Assembly (NCBI GenBank): GCA_033782935.1
Contig: JAWQEG010001360.1
Span: 216,001-280,000, forward strand
Length of the DNA stretch: 64,000 nucleotides
Origin: Petrolisthes cinctipes
Lineage: Eukaryota > Arthropoda > Malacostraca > Decapoda > Porcellanidae
Direction: 5' to 3'
In this document: piece by piece, positions 34,080 through 44,398 of the stretch
Numbering within the stretch: position 1 is the first letter of the stretch
Layout of the letters: each line of letters opens with the position of its first letter
Notes under the pieces: generated by a model
Database searches by the model: none
What the model saw: only the letters and a program-made list of their open reading frames with translations
What the model was told of the DNA's origin: nothing
Translations under genes and position numbers: made by a program

Positions 34080-34355
34080 CTCCTTCCCTCTCCCCCTTCC
34101 TACTTCTCTCCTTCCCTCCCTACTTTTATCCTTCCCTCCTTCCCTCTCCCCCTTCCTACTTCTCTCCTTCCCTCCTTCCCTCTCCCCCTTCCTACTTCTC
34201 TCCTTCCCTCCTTCCCTCTCCCCCTTCCTACTTCTCTCCTTCCCTCCTTCCCTCTCCCCCTTCCTACTTCTCTCATTCCCTCCCTCCCACTCCCCCTTCT
34301 TACTTCTCTCCTTCCCTCCCCCCATCCTACTTCTCTCCTCCTCTCCTTCCCTCAA
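34080..34355. repeat. 36-bp pyrimidine minisatellite
   Basis: Repeats of a unit containing CTTCCTACTTCTCTCCTTCC and TCCCTCTCCCCC. The 36-base unit keeps a frame open and yields a 12-residue repeat (FLLLSFPPSLSP) that I regard as spurious. Confidence 0.85.
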
Positions 34356-34365
34356 AGAAGATTTA

Positions 34366-34620
34366 GGGCTTTATGCCTATCGACTCATGGTGTTGGTCAT
34401 TAAGGCAGTCAGTCTTGTTACATCAACATATCTTCCCCCAGCCTACAAGATTGCTATCCTTGTTTTTACAGCTGGGTACCTACTTACTGCTAGGTGAACA
34501 GGGACATAGGGGGCTGGGAAAATTGTCCAACAATTCCACTGACCCGGGAATCGAACCCGGGACCTCTCGCGTGCTGGGCGAGTGTGTCCTTCCCTCCCTT
34601 CTTCCACGAGGCGAATTTCA
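34366..34620 (-). mobile_element. tRNA-derived SINE
   Basis: On the minus strand the head has a tRNA-like anticodon arm (34566-34582; five-base stem, loop CCAGCAC) and a perfect T arm (34543-34561) with the GGTTCGATTCC B box. The body contains GTTCACCTAGCAGTAAGTAG and ends TTAATGACCAACACCATGAG. The triplet in the anticodon position is AGC (alanine). The D-arm/A-box side is degenerate. The 3' end motif recurs at 56683-56719, next to a 41-base A tail. Such SINEs are common in crustacean genomes as far as I recall. Confidence 0.72.
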
Positions 34621-34775
34621 CACATGTGCGGAAGGAAATGGCGGGAACAGAGGTGATGAGGGAGGACCGGTCTGAGGGGTGGATCAGTTTACTATCAGCA
34701 GTGTGAGTGAAGAGAAGACTTACTATGCATTTCAGGCCCCGCGAATCATGGTTTTTCGCGATTTTTAGCCAAAGT

Positions 34776-37481
34776 AATTGTTTAATAGGATTGGTACTTT
34801 GGCACAGTGTACAACACACCCCAGCCTAATTTTGAGTTGGGTTTTGCAATGATTAATGCTGTTTATTACGGCGTTTACTCTTAGCGTTTTAAGTCGAAGC
34901 CAGATGAGTCGGCATGACTAACGTACACATTCGAACGACGTCCAGACCCCATTCCATTCCATCCCTCCTCCCTCACCTCTCGTGTCTTCCACCCTCCCCT
35001 GAGTGTGAGTAACGTGCCCTTTTGGCAGGGAGATGTGAGAGTTCCGATGCTTTACTCCACAGCCCCTGAAGTCTCGCACCTCCCGAAAAGAAGGGTTTTA
35101 ATGTTTCTGAGTGGAGCCTCACGACTCTCGCAGCTCCCAGCCAAAAGGGCATGTTTGTCACCTCAGGAGATTCTGAAGTGCACGAGACTATGGATCATAG
35201 GTGTAAAGTACGTGGTGTCAGCTGCAGCATCAGCACTTGTATACCCTTGGTCTAGGGAGACGGATGGTTCATATAGCAGCTATGGCCAAAATGCTACATT
35301 GTCCACGTGGATGCAGGAATGCATTCGCTATTCGCCTTCTATCCATATATAACCGGGAGAAAGGTCGCAACAAATTAAATCATAGCCTGAATAGGTGAGT
35401 AATGTCTAATATCTATCTATATATATATATATCTATCGCTCACCGTAACCTACAAGGCATATGTCGGCTTTATACTATATATTATGTAGTCTACAGTTGT
35501 TTTTTTGCCCACACAGGCCTTATGATCGTGCAGCACATGCCCTGGGAATAACAGAGAGATCACTACGGTCACTTGTGCAGCGCAACAAGAGCACTCTCCC
35601 TGAAGTGGCCGTAACACCCACCCCCACCGCCTCACCACTGGACAACTTTACGATTGGTGCCATTCGCCGCCATGTGCATCGCATGTTTTCAAACAAGCAA
35701 AGCTTCACCGTTAGGACAGTGGCCGAGGATATAATGACAGCTGATATCATCCCCAGCAATACCTCAGATACGGCGGTGTGGCGCATATTGCACAGTATGG
35801 GTTTCCGTTATAAGACCACACAACGGAAGATGTACGTCAGGAAGGAGTCCCTAGAAATAGTATGTTGGCGCATCAACACTCTCAGATTACTCAAGGAACA
35901 TCGAGAGGAAGGTAGACAAGTGGTGTACATTGATGAAACGTGGTTCACTACGAGGATGCACCCTAGCAGGGAGTGGGTAGACACCTCGCAGTCTGATACC
36001 AGTGACTCCTACAGTCGTCAGGTCCCACCAGGAGAAGGGGAGCGCTTTGTGGTTGTTGCTGCTGGTACAGTGAATGGCTTCATTGAGGATTCGTTTTTGT
36101 GTTTCCCTGCCAAAAACAAAAGTGGAGACTACCATGGGGAGATGAACGCCACACTCTTCATCCGTTGGTTGACTACGAGCCTCCTGCCAGCGCTGGCTGA
36201 GCCATCCGTGTTGGTGATTGATAATGCACCCTACCATAACAAACAGACAGAAGAGAGTCGTTGCCCCACCACTGCCACCATCAAACCAGATCTTATTAAG
36301 TGGTTGGAGTGCCGCAAAATAATATTCCCGTTAAACGCCACACGACCAGAATTGCTACAACTCTGCAAACAGAACCGGCCGCAAACACAATACAAAATTG
36401 ATGACATCATTCGTTCGTGGGGTCATGAGGTCGTCCGGCTACCACCCGCTCATCCTGAGCTCAACGCAATAGAGCAGGTGTGGGAGTCCATGAAACGAAT
36501 TGTGCGTTGCTCGTTGCAAAGGTTCACCCGGACAGAATTGCGGGCCAGGATAGAAGAAGCGAAGAGAAAGGCAACGAAGGAAGTTTGGGAAGGTGCAGTG
36601 AGACGGGCCAGGGCATTCGAGGATGAGTACTGGTCTTCAGATAATGTGCATAATTGTGTACATCCCGTCATCATAAATATCAATAGCGATGACGAGGATG
36701 AATTGTTCCTCGACAGTGATGAGGACTGAAAATACCTGTCAACCCTCAATAGGGCCCAGCCTCTGCGTAAGCTCCTGTTACCTCACCTTATCTCATACCT
36801 CCATCCCCATACCCACAAAGAACATTCTCATCAATCATACACTCATTATTATGTAACTTTGTACATATTGTAAGGTGTGAATTGTAATTTTATTAACTAT
36901 TGTCATGGAATAAAATTATTAAAATGTTGGTCTGCTCTCATTTGAATTAGCACCGTTATCAACATGCCAATATGAGGGTGTAGTAATTGAAACATTAAAT
37001 GCACATGACGATATTGGGAATGAACTTGTATTTATAACAATTCTATCACGAACACTTATTTCCGCACCACCCTATATCACAGGCTTGATTGTCGGAGGGT
37101 TTACACTATATTTTTGCATATTGAAATAATAAGTACTTACCATAACATACGTAACCTCCTAATCTCACATGGTAAAAGGGGCGACGAGGAGGAAAAGCAA
37201 ATGGGATGAGGGAGGAGTGAATGGGGGGGATGAGAGGGAGGGAGGTAGGGACGGATGTGAGAGGAGAGAATGATGAGGGGGAGAGCGAGGGAGGGTGGTA
37301 GGGATGGACTGGATTGGGGAGTAGTAGGTGTTCGAATGTCCACGTTGGCGATGCTCGGCTATGCCATCAGAGTCGAGAGTAAACACCTTATTAAAGAATA
37401 TTTGTCTTTGCAAAACCCAACTCAAAATTAGGCTGGGGTGTGTTGTACACTGTACCAAAGTACCAATCCTATTAAACAATT
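34776..37481 (+). mobile_element. IS630/Tc1-mariner superfamily transposon with intact transposase
   Basis: Terminal inverted repeats of about 105 bases (34776-34890 and 37376-37481) start AATTGTTTAATAGGATTGGT and contain a shared ACAACACACCCCAGCCTAAT. Between them is one long intact transposase frame and its AATAAA (36910). The exact TA target duplication is off by one base at one end, so the borders are good to 1-2 bases. Confidence 0.85.
35461..36729 (+). CDS. DDE transposase of the 34776-37481 transposon
   Basis: Open frame of 422 residues. An N-terminal helix-turn-helix-like region ([17 protein letters not shown]) is followed by a DDE_3-type catalytic domain: YIDETWF (Asp158), [12 protein letters not shown] (Asp254) and [12 protein letters not shown] (Glu338). 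The C-terminus is acidic ([16 protein letters not shown]). No stop or frameshift was seen. The first 19 residues are hydrophobic and unlike a transposase. A CACACAG acceptor at 35510-35516 and a TAG|GTGAGT donor at 35395 would splice a 122-base intron and join an upstream exon in frame ([14 protein letters not shown]). The real start is therefore probably upstream of 35461. Confidence 0.85.
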   Translation: MSALYYILCSLQLFFCPHRPYDRAAHALGITERSLRSLVQRNKSTLPEVAVTPTPTASPLDNFTIGAIRRHVHRMFSNKQSFTVRTVAEDIMTADIIPSNTSDTAVWRILHSMGFRYKTTQRKMYVRKESLEIVCWRINTLRLLKEHREEGRQVVYIDETWFTTRMHPSREWVDTSQSDTSDSYSRQVPPGEGERFVVVAAGTVNGFIEDSFLCFPAKNKSGDYHGEMNATLFIRWLTTSLLPALAEPSVLVIDNAPYHNKQTEESRCPTTATIKPDLIKWLECRKIIFPLNATRPELLQLCKQNRPQTQYKIDDIIRSWGHEVVRLPPAHPELNAIEQVWESMKRIVRCSLQRFTRTELRARIEEAKRKATKEVWEGAVRRARAFEDEYWSSDNVHNCVHPVIININSDDEDELFLDSDED

Positions 37482-38010
37482 TATACGTGTTCAGGGTGTC
37501 CGAAAAATATCAGTACACTTGTTTGTCATTAATAGTCGATCAGTGTCAAAATTGCAGTCTTTTCCTGCTGTACAGAGAATTTTAAGTTTTTTTGTGCAAA
37601 AGATTTTGTTTTTACATTCTTAGGTACAGTCGCGCACCACAGTCTCTAGCCCACCCGAGTTTGGGCCGGAGATATGGCTCGGATCCTTTCTGGACGACAG
37701 AACACTTAAACGATTAAGATGCCACACAGGCACGAACATACGTTTCGAACCGATACAAGCTTGACTCCCTTTTTGACATGTATAATTAATTGCTTTTTAA
37801 GGCTACGCAATCATATTTTGGATGTGTGAATGACATTTATATATATAATTATTGCAGTATACTATCCCCATAATTTATAATGAACTAGCACACGAAAGAA
37901 TATTACCAGAGGATTCATGAAATCACTAACTAAACAATACACTTCAAATCAGCAAGTGAACTCAGAGCTTTATTCGGCGCACGTGAGCGTGTGTCTATAT
38001 TGTGTATGTG

Positions 38011-38061
<51 letters not shown>

Positions 38062-38949
38062 ATCATCAGACAATATCTGTTCACCTATGTTGCCGTCTAA
38101 GCACAGTGGCTAAAAATAATGATGGTTCCACCGCAACATAGTGACCAATAATGTATGGATGACCAAACACAATTTAAAACATACCGTATACAGTATATGA
38201 CTATAACAAACAACAATTTCTTACACATTAATCAACTGACATTTTATACGTTCTCAATATTATCTTACAATAATTCCATCTTTTCATACGGAGAGGAGAC
38301 ACACTGCTGGTGTTTCAGGGTCACACACGCAATATTCTTCATGTTCATTTTCATGTTAATCTCACCTTACTTTTGTTAATGTTAATCAGCCAAAGCATGG
38401 ATACATAGGGGACTGTAATTACTGCTTATTGATATACAAATTTTACTTAATGTAAAGTAATAAATTATATCTGAAAAGCAACGTCATTATAATCAGATCA
38501 CTCACGGCAGAATGACTGAAAGAATGGAGAATGAGTGTGAGGAAAACACTGAGCTTCAGGACGAGTCACTATCATCAAAATGAACTTTCACAAGAAAAAA
38601 AAAAAAAATCGTTCTAGATAATTATACAAAATGCATAAGATTAACCACGTTAAGGAAACAGTTTCTGAGGAAGAATCTTGATGTTACAGTAGGCTACACA
38701 CACACACACACTGAATACCTGTGTGTTCACTGGGTGGTATGGAAGTGCTTCGTTTTAATTGTAAATCTTGAAAGCTTATTGGTATATTCTTTTGTGTCCC
38801 TCTTTCATGCAAATATTTGAGGAATTAAAATGCAGTAAAGAAATATATTGATTTTTGCAGCCAAAATACTATTGTGTAGTATAACCACAGAATGAGTTGT
38901 ATATAAGGTTTACATGACACAGTGAGTCAGACCCCTTTTTTTTTTTTTT

Positions 38950-38984
38950 TCAGTCTCGCTCCAGAACAGGTGGAGTGTGGACGT
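38950..38984 (+). promoter_or_regulatory. Initiator and downstream promoter element of the non-LTR element
   Basis: TCAGTC (38950-38955) matches the arthropod initiator TCAGTY with A+1 at 38952. GGACGT (38979-38984) falls exactly at +28 to +33 and fits the DPE consensus. An internal promoter at the very first base is what a non-LTR element needs to retain its promoter after retrotransposition, and it fixes the 5' end of the element. Confidence 0.7.
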
Positions 38985-39255
38985 ACTCGTGGCGCTCTGC
39001 CTCCATTCTCGTTTGTGTTGTTGTTTTGTGTTGTTTTGGAGCTCTTGCTTGTGTTTTTTGTGTTGTTTGTGAGTTCTTGTTTGTGTGTTGCTGTTTCTGT
39101 TGTGTTGCTGGTGTTGTTTGTCTGTTGTGGTTCTGTGTATAGTTTTGTTGTGATTGTCTGTGTGTGTGTGGGTGTGTGTGTGTGTGTCCCTGGCTGATTG
39201 AGTGTTTAGTTGTTTGTGTTGTTGTTTGCTTTCCATCTAGGCCTTGCCTGGCCTG

Positions 39256-40716
39256 ATGGAGAGTGCGGATTCCTGCTTGGAGGCCGACTTGGCAATGTCG
39301 GAGGAAGACGAGTCTCCAATTGAGGATCACTGGCCTCAGCTGCCTTCTCGCAACCCTCCCCCCCTCTCCTCGGTCACTCCGCAGCATAGGTTGCAGCCTT
39401 CCACCTCCTCAACCTCTACCAAGCGACCTGTTGATGCCTCGTCCGACTCCTCGCAGGATTCCGATGGTGTGGACTGTTTGCCTCCAGCTGCCAAGACTGC
39501 CAAGGGTGCTTCAGCTGTGCACGACGTACCTTCTCTGCCTCACCCTGGTGTTTCTTCTTTGTATACCAACTCCTTGCCCTCGCCCAACCTTCCTGCTTTT
39601 GCCCCGAGAGATGCCTATGTCAAACTCTCCTTCTCTGGAAACCCATCTACGGACACAAAGCTGCGTTGGTTGTCTGATGTCAACAGGGCCTTCCAGTTGC
39701 AGCGTGAACTGGCTGAAGTCAAGATGGCTGCTGTCACCTCCCGGTTTGTCTACATCTCTAGGAAGCTTCAGGACATCATTGATAGAGTGAAGGCTGGTGA
39801 ATTTTTATCTCTGCCTCTCATTCTTGAAGACTCACCTGAGAGGCCTCGTAAGTTCCCCAGCTACATCCTCACCCGTTTTCCTATTGATGTTGACCCGAAA
39901 CTTGCCAAAGGATACCCTGGTGTGTACTTTGCCCGTCGTTTTTTCCAAGATGGTTCCCCCATTAGCCGTATTGTTGTTGTCTGGAGTCAACCCGATCCAC
40001 CTCCAAATGAGATTTCCTTTGATTTCCTCCCTTGTCTTCCACCGTGTGCGGTGAGGAAACTTCATAATGACCAGCCTTGGTGCTACAGGTGCTGGGGAGT
40101 TGGGCATATCTCCCGGTACTGTTCTGCCAGGCCGAAGTGTGCATGGTGTGCGGCCGACCATGATTCCAAGACATGTCCTGTCAGGGGTGAACCATCACGT
40201 CCTGCTGCCTCCACCTCTGAGCCTTCACCTCCTGAAGATACGTCTCGATGGAAGTGTCCACGATGCCTTCAGCCAGGGGTTAACGTGTGGCATGGACGTC
40301 AGGTCCAGGCTCGTGTCTCTACTATTGCTCCGCCTCCACCACCACCACCACCACCACCTCCCCAGTCTGCTCCTCCTACCAACCCTGCCTCACCTCCAGA
40401 CCTGGCCCTCCGCAAATCTGTTGCTACCCTCATGGCACGATGTACGGCTCTTGAAAACCGCTTTTCTGCTCTTGAAGCCAGGATTGATGGGCTGGTTGCC
40501 GCTCAGGCTGCCAATGACTCCAAACTCTCCACCTTGGTCGAGGCTCAGCAGGCCATCATCTCAACTGTCACTACCCTTACCGAAAAGATGGATACTGTTG
40601 CATCTCGCCTTGAAAAGCTTTTCGAGTCAGTCCCTTCTCCTGGTCCATCTTCTTCTCCAGGTCGCTCATCTGCCCCCACTCACCGGACTTCTACCTCCAA
40701 ATACAGAGTTCGCTAG
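39256..40716 (+). CDS. ORF1 (gag-like nucleic-acid-binding protein) of the 38952 element
   Basis: 486 residues from the ATG at 39256; an upstream TTG at 39244 is not needed. Ser/Pro-rich N-terminus, a central globular region, then zinc knuckles CYRCWGVGHISRYC and CAWCAADHDSKTC, a third Cys-rich stretch (CPRCLQPG), a poly-proline run, and a C-terminal coiled-coil-like segment (ALENRFSALEARIDGLVAAQ). This is the usual ORF1 of Jockey/I-group elements, which binds the element RNA. It overlaps the ORF2 frame. Confidence 0.88.
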   Translation: MESADSCLEADLAMSEEDESPIEDHWPQLPSRNPPPLSSVTPQHRLQPSTSSTSTKRPVDASSDSSQDSDGVDCLPPAAKTAKGASAVHDVPSLPHPGVSSLYTNSLPSPNLPAFAPRDAYVKLSFSGNPSTDTKLRWLSDVNRAFQLQRELAEVKMAAVTSRFVYISRKLQDIIDRVKAGEFLSLPLILEDSPERPRKFPSYILTRFPIDVDPKLAKGYPGVYFARRFFQDGSPISRIVVVWSQPDPPPNEISFDFLPCLPPCAVRKLHNDQPWCYRCWGVGHISRYCSARPKCAWCAADHDSKTCPVRGEPSRPAASTSEPSPPEDTSRWKCPRCLQPGVNVWHGRQVQARVSTIAPPPPPPPPPPPQSAPPTNPASPPDLALRKSVATLMARCTALENRFSALEARIDGLVAAQAANDSKLSTLVEAQQAIISTVTTLTEKMDTVASRLEKLFESVPSPGPSSSPGRSSAPTHRTSTSKYRVR

Positions 40717-43700
40717 TGATTGCCGGCTGGATGTCATCTCCTGGAATGTATGTGGTATCACCAGTTATGCTAAGCTCACTCAACTCAAGGCCTATGTTTT
40801 TCGTCATCATCACAGTGTTATTTTTCTCCAGGAAGCATTTCCAGGACGGCCGCTCGCTGCTGGGCAAGCTCCTCCCCTCTCAGGTTATGTGCCATATGTT
40901 CATCTGGTAAGGAATGGTCTCCTGACTTACATACATAGCTCCTTGCCACGTCGCCTTCTCCGTACCTCCACTGATCCTGACATGACCTTTCAGCTATTTG
41001 AGGTTCTACCTGGGAATGGAGTACTCCAACTATGTAATGTCTATTCTGCCCCAGCTAGACTCACTCTTGAGGCTCTTCCTTCTCCAACAGTGCGTGGTAT
41101 GGTGTATATGGGAGATTTTAATGCTCGGCATTCTGATTTGGGTGATGGTACTGGCTCTATTAATCGTAATGGTGTTCGTCTCCTTTCATACATCCGCAAG
41201 CATCATCTGACACACTGGGACACTGGCGGTGCCACTCATTGCTGGGGAGGTACTCTGGATTACATCCTCTCATCTGGCCTGATAGCATCTCAGATCCAGT
41301 GCTTCTCCGCGCCAGACTTATTCTCTGATCACATTGCTCTTCGCTTTCATTATTCTCTAACTGCTGGGTCAAGTGATTCAGTCACTCGTTTGCGTATTGC
41401 TGTGCCCCCTAAATATTGCCCAACTTACATCTTATTTATGGCCCATGTATTCCCTACATTTGACAGATCATCAGCAGAACAGTTGTACTCTGATCTTGTA
41501 TCTGCTACTCATGACTTTTATAGGCTATACGTCTCCCGGCCACACCTCCAGCATCGCCATACGGCCCACTCCTGGACGCTGCATGCACGTATACAGGAGG
41601 CAAAGGAGGAGGCTGAACGTGATGGCCTATTGTTTCAAGCCAACCCAACCCCTGACCTACTCCATCGTTACCAGATGTCTAGGGACGCTTTAGTTGCCCT
41701 GCAGGATTGTGCTCACACTGAGTCTTGGCAGCAGTTCACGGACAGCATCAACCAGCAAACAAGTGTGGCTTCTATGTGGCACCTCATCCGTCGGGTTGTT
41801 AAAAAGACACCGGCCACTGCTCGTCATCACACTCCTGCCGACTATGCCAAACAACTTGTCGATGCCTGGTCAGAACAATCTACCCCAGCCAGTCTACCCA
41901 TCCACATACAAGATGAACTCGCTTCCCGTGCTGCTGTCCATCGGCTACGTCTAATGTCTGCTCTGTTACAAGATGATGACGATGATGCAGAGGAGATAAC
42001 TGAGGAGGAGTTGGGCCGTGCTCTCATTCGGGGTAGAGCTTCTTCCCCTGGTGATGATGGTATTACTTATGCTGCGCTGCGCCTACTTCAACAAGTTCCT
42101 GGGAACCCTCTACTTCGACTGTACAATCTTTGTCTTCGTGACGGTTGTGTACCACGAGCCTGGACCAGCAGCACAATAATACCCATCCCTAAGCCCGACA
42201 CTGCGAAGTTCAGGCCTATTTCCCTTACTTCCTGTTTCTGTAAGGTTATGGAGAGAATCTTACTCAATCGTCTCATGTACAGACTGCAGGATCGCCTCTC
42301 TCCATGGCTGTTTGGTTTCCTTCCCCAGCGGAGCACACATCACTGCCTAGTCGACCTGTACTCTCGCCTTTCCAGGGACAGTGTGGTGGCCTTCATTGAC
42401 CTTCGAAGTGCCTTCGATGTTGCTAATAGAGACGTCATTTTGGATCAACTGGTTGACTTTGGGATAAAGAGTAATCTACTACGGTGGATTCGGGGCTACC
42501 TGAGTAACAGGACCTCCTGTCTATTTTTCAGTGGTGCACTCAGTCCTTTGCGTAGTTTTCATCTTGGTGCGCCTCAAGGTGGTGTTCTCAGCCCATTGTT
42601 ATTTAATATTCTGATGCATCGGTTGCTCACTTCTCTCCCTGATATTCCTGGAACTACAATTACGTGCTATGCTGATGATATCTGTGTTCATTCTACCTCA
42701 CCAAGGGATCTCCAGCGGTTTCTTGACTCCTTCTCTGTGGCCTCCTCTCAATGTGGCATTATTGTCTCCCCAGATAAGAGCAGAATATTCACCTGCCGCC
42801 TTCCTCAAGCTCAGCCAGTGTTCACCATTGGAGGGACTGTCATTCCCATGTGTTCCCAGTACTGCTACCTGGGTGCGCCAGTCAATATTTGGCCGATTGT
42901 CCCTGCCAGACCTCAAGACCATCCCATTGTCCAGGACTTATTGGGTCGTCTCCAGCGCCGACTTACACCACTTCAATGGCTATCTAACAACTCCTCGGGC
43001 ATCTCCATCCCAGTAGCCAGGACCATCTATATTGCTTTTATCCGTTCAGTTGTTGATTACCTTTCCCCTGCTTTGATTCAACTTCCTAGGGCTACTCTGG
43101 AAACTTTAGAAAAATTTCAAAATAGAGCAATGAGAATTATTCTCGGCTGTCCAATGTCGACCAGGATAGTGAACATGCAGCGTGAGTTGCGTCTTCCCCC
43201 ATTAGTGGAGAGAATTTATTCTAACGTTACTTGCTTCACTGTCAAGTGCCTCCATTTCCCACATCTTTCACCCCATTACTCTCAGTTAGTCAGGACTTCT
43301 CTTAGACCAAACTACCCGGTCCCTCCCATACTGCCTGCTGGACGTACTCTTATAAGGTCTGTTTCCTCTGTGCTCCGTGGTCTTAATATAGATATAATGG
43401 TTGCAGACGTCCCCCCAGGGCCCCCTCCATGGATGCTACCAACACCTGATGTGAGCTTTACACCTACTTCCAAGTCGGAGCTGCCTTCTCTACAGCGGCA
43501 GTTGGCTCTGGAACACATAGAAACAGTGACTTCCTCCATCACAGATCCATACTGCCTCTACACTGATGGCTCATTGCAGGTGGATGGCGCAGCAGGTTGT
43601 GCTGTTTTCTCGCCTGACCTGGAGTCACCTCCAGGGGGCTGGGTTGGCCGTCGTCTCTGTAACCACTCTAGCTCAACATTGTGTGAACTGTATGCCATTC

Positions 43701-44398
43701 TGGATGCTGTTAGTGTTGTTTGTCAACGTGGAGTGAATGCTGCCATTTTTTGTGACTCCAAACCTGCCCTTCATTCCCTCTCTAGTGTTCAGCCCACACA
43801 CTCTACTGTTATTCAGCAGATTTTATCGTTTTTGGCCTTATTGCGTCACCGTAACTTGACTGTCAAATTTTTATGGGTGCCATCCCATGTAGGTTTACGT
43901 CACAATGGTACAGTTGACAGACTCGCAAAGGAAGCCTGCCATCTGCCTCCTCGTGGTGCTGGACGTCCTCTCTCCCTGACATGTTACCTCTCTAAAGTCC
44001 GCTCCGCCACTCTCCTCCCTGTACGGCGACGCAGGGATGCAGAGAGGCCCTTCAGCATCTCCATCACCCATTACGAGTCTGTCTGCCATCACAAATATTC
44101 CTACCGTCGTCCAGGCCTCATGGTTCGGAGGCACAATGTAGTCTCTGCTCGTTTGAGGCTTGGCTACCGGCCACCGTGGCAGGTTGCTGGGATGCAGGGT
44201 GAGCCTCCCTTCACTGAGTGTCGCTTGTGTCGAGCGCCTCGTGCTAACACTATAGAGCACTATTGCCTAGCCTGCCCCACTGTCCGACACTTGCTGCCCC
44301 AGGGCCTGCCACTTGATGTGGTTTGTCGACACCTGCTGAACCATCAGGTTCTGGAGGAACTTCTGGTGCGCCACCCTCGTTTTGGTGGATTTAAGTAG
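40715..44398 (+). CDS. ORF2 (endonuclease, reverse transcriptase, RNase H) of the 38952 element
   Basis: About 1227 residues counted from the ORF1 stop; the frame is open upstream to 40067 but that part overlaps ORF1. Domains in order: AP endonuclease (DVISWNVCGI, VIFLQEAF, YMGDFNARHSD, SDHIALRF); RT (SSPGDDGITYAALR, FRPISLTSCFCKVMER, FIDLRSAFDVANRD, GAPQGGVLSPLLFNI, YADDICV active site); RNase H (YCLYTDGSLQVDG, CELYAILDAV, FCDSKPAL, WVPSHVGL); C-terminal Cys/His zinc motif (CRLCRAPRANTIEHYCLACP). No ATG lies near the ORF1/ORF2 junction, so frameshifting or stop-codon reinitiation is probably needed. Confidence 0.9.
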   Translation, partial: SDCRLDVISWNVCGITSYAKLTQLKAYVFRHHHSVIFLQEAFPGRPLAAGQAPPLSGYVPYVHLVRNGLLTYIHSSLPRRLLRTSTDPDMTFQLFEVLPGNGVLQLCNVYSAPARLTLEALPSPTVRGMVYMGDFNARHSDLGDGTGSINRNGVRLLSYIRKHHLTHWDTGGATHCWGGTLDYILSSGLIASQIQCFSAPDLFSDHIALRFHYSLTAGSSDSVTRLRIAVPPKYCPTYILFMAHVFPTFDRSSAEQLYSDLVSATHDFYRLYVSRPHLQHRHTAHSWTLHARIQEAKEEAERDGLLFQANPTPDLLHRYQMSRDALVALQDCAHTESWQQFTDSINQQTSVASMWHLIRRVVKKTPATARHHTPADYAKQLVDAWSEQSTPASLPIHIQDELASRAAVHRLRLMSALLQDDDDDAEEITEEELGRALIRGRASSPGDDGITYAALRLLQQVPGNPLLRLYNLCLRDGCVPRAWTSSTIIPIPKPDTAKFRPISLTSCFCKVMERILLNRLMYRLQDRLSPWLFGFLPQRSTHHCLVDLYSRLSRDSVVAFIDLRSAFDVANRDVILDQLVDFGIKSNLLRWIRGYLSNRTSCLFFSGALSPLRSFHLGAPQGGVLSPLLFNILMHRLLTSLPDIPGTTITCYADDICVHSTSPRDLQRFLDSFSVASSQCGIIVSPDKSRIFTCRLPQAQPVFTIGGTVIPMCSQYCYLGAPVNIWPIVPARPQDHPIVQDLLGRLQRRLTPLQWLSNNSSGISIPVARTIYIAFIRSVVDYLSPALIQLPRATLETLEKFQNRAMRIILGCPMSTRIVNMQRELRLPPLVERIYSNVTCFTVKCLHFPHLSPHYSQLVRTSLRPNYPVPPILPAGRTLIRSVSSVLRGLNIDIMVADVPPGPPPWMLPTPDVSFTPTSKSELPSLQRQLALEHIETVTSSITDPYCLYTDGSLQVDGAAGCAVFSPDLESPPGGWVGRRLCNHSSSTLCELYAILDAVSVVCQRGVNAAIFCDSKPALHSLSSVQPTHSTVIQQILSFLALLRHRNLTVKFLWVPSHVGLRHNGTVDRLAKEACHLPPRGAGRPLSLTCYLSKVRSATLLPVRRRRDAERPFSISITHYESVCHHKYSYRRPGLMVRRHNVVSARLRLGYRPPWQVAGMQGEPPFTECRLCRAPRANTIEHYCLACPTVRHLLPQGLPLDVVCRHLLNHQVLEELLVRHPRFGGFK

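Noticed and set aside
33931..34497. 188-codon Ser/Pro/Leu-rich reading frame, and its opposite-strand Gly/Glu-rich frame
   Set aside because: Both are by-products of the 36-bp minisatellite and carry no domain.
34543..34582. Free-standing tRNA gene
   Set aside because: The A-box side is degenerate and the tRNA-like part continues into a SINE body, so it is a SINE head.
39244..39255. TTG at 39244 as start of ORF1
   Set aside because: An ATG follows four codons later, and initiation at TTG is unlikely in an animal mRNA.
40067..40714. Upstream 216-codon extension of ORF2 as real N-terminus
   Set aside because: It overlaps ORF1, which has the zinc knuckles. The extension is Leu/His-rich and has no domain.
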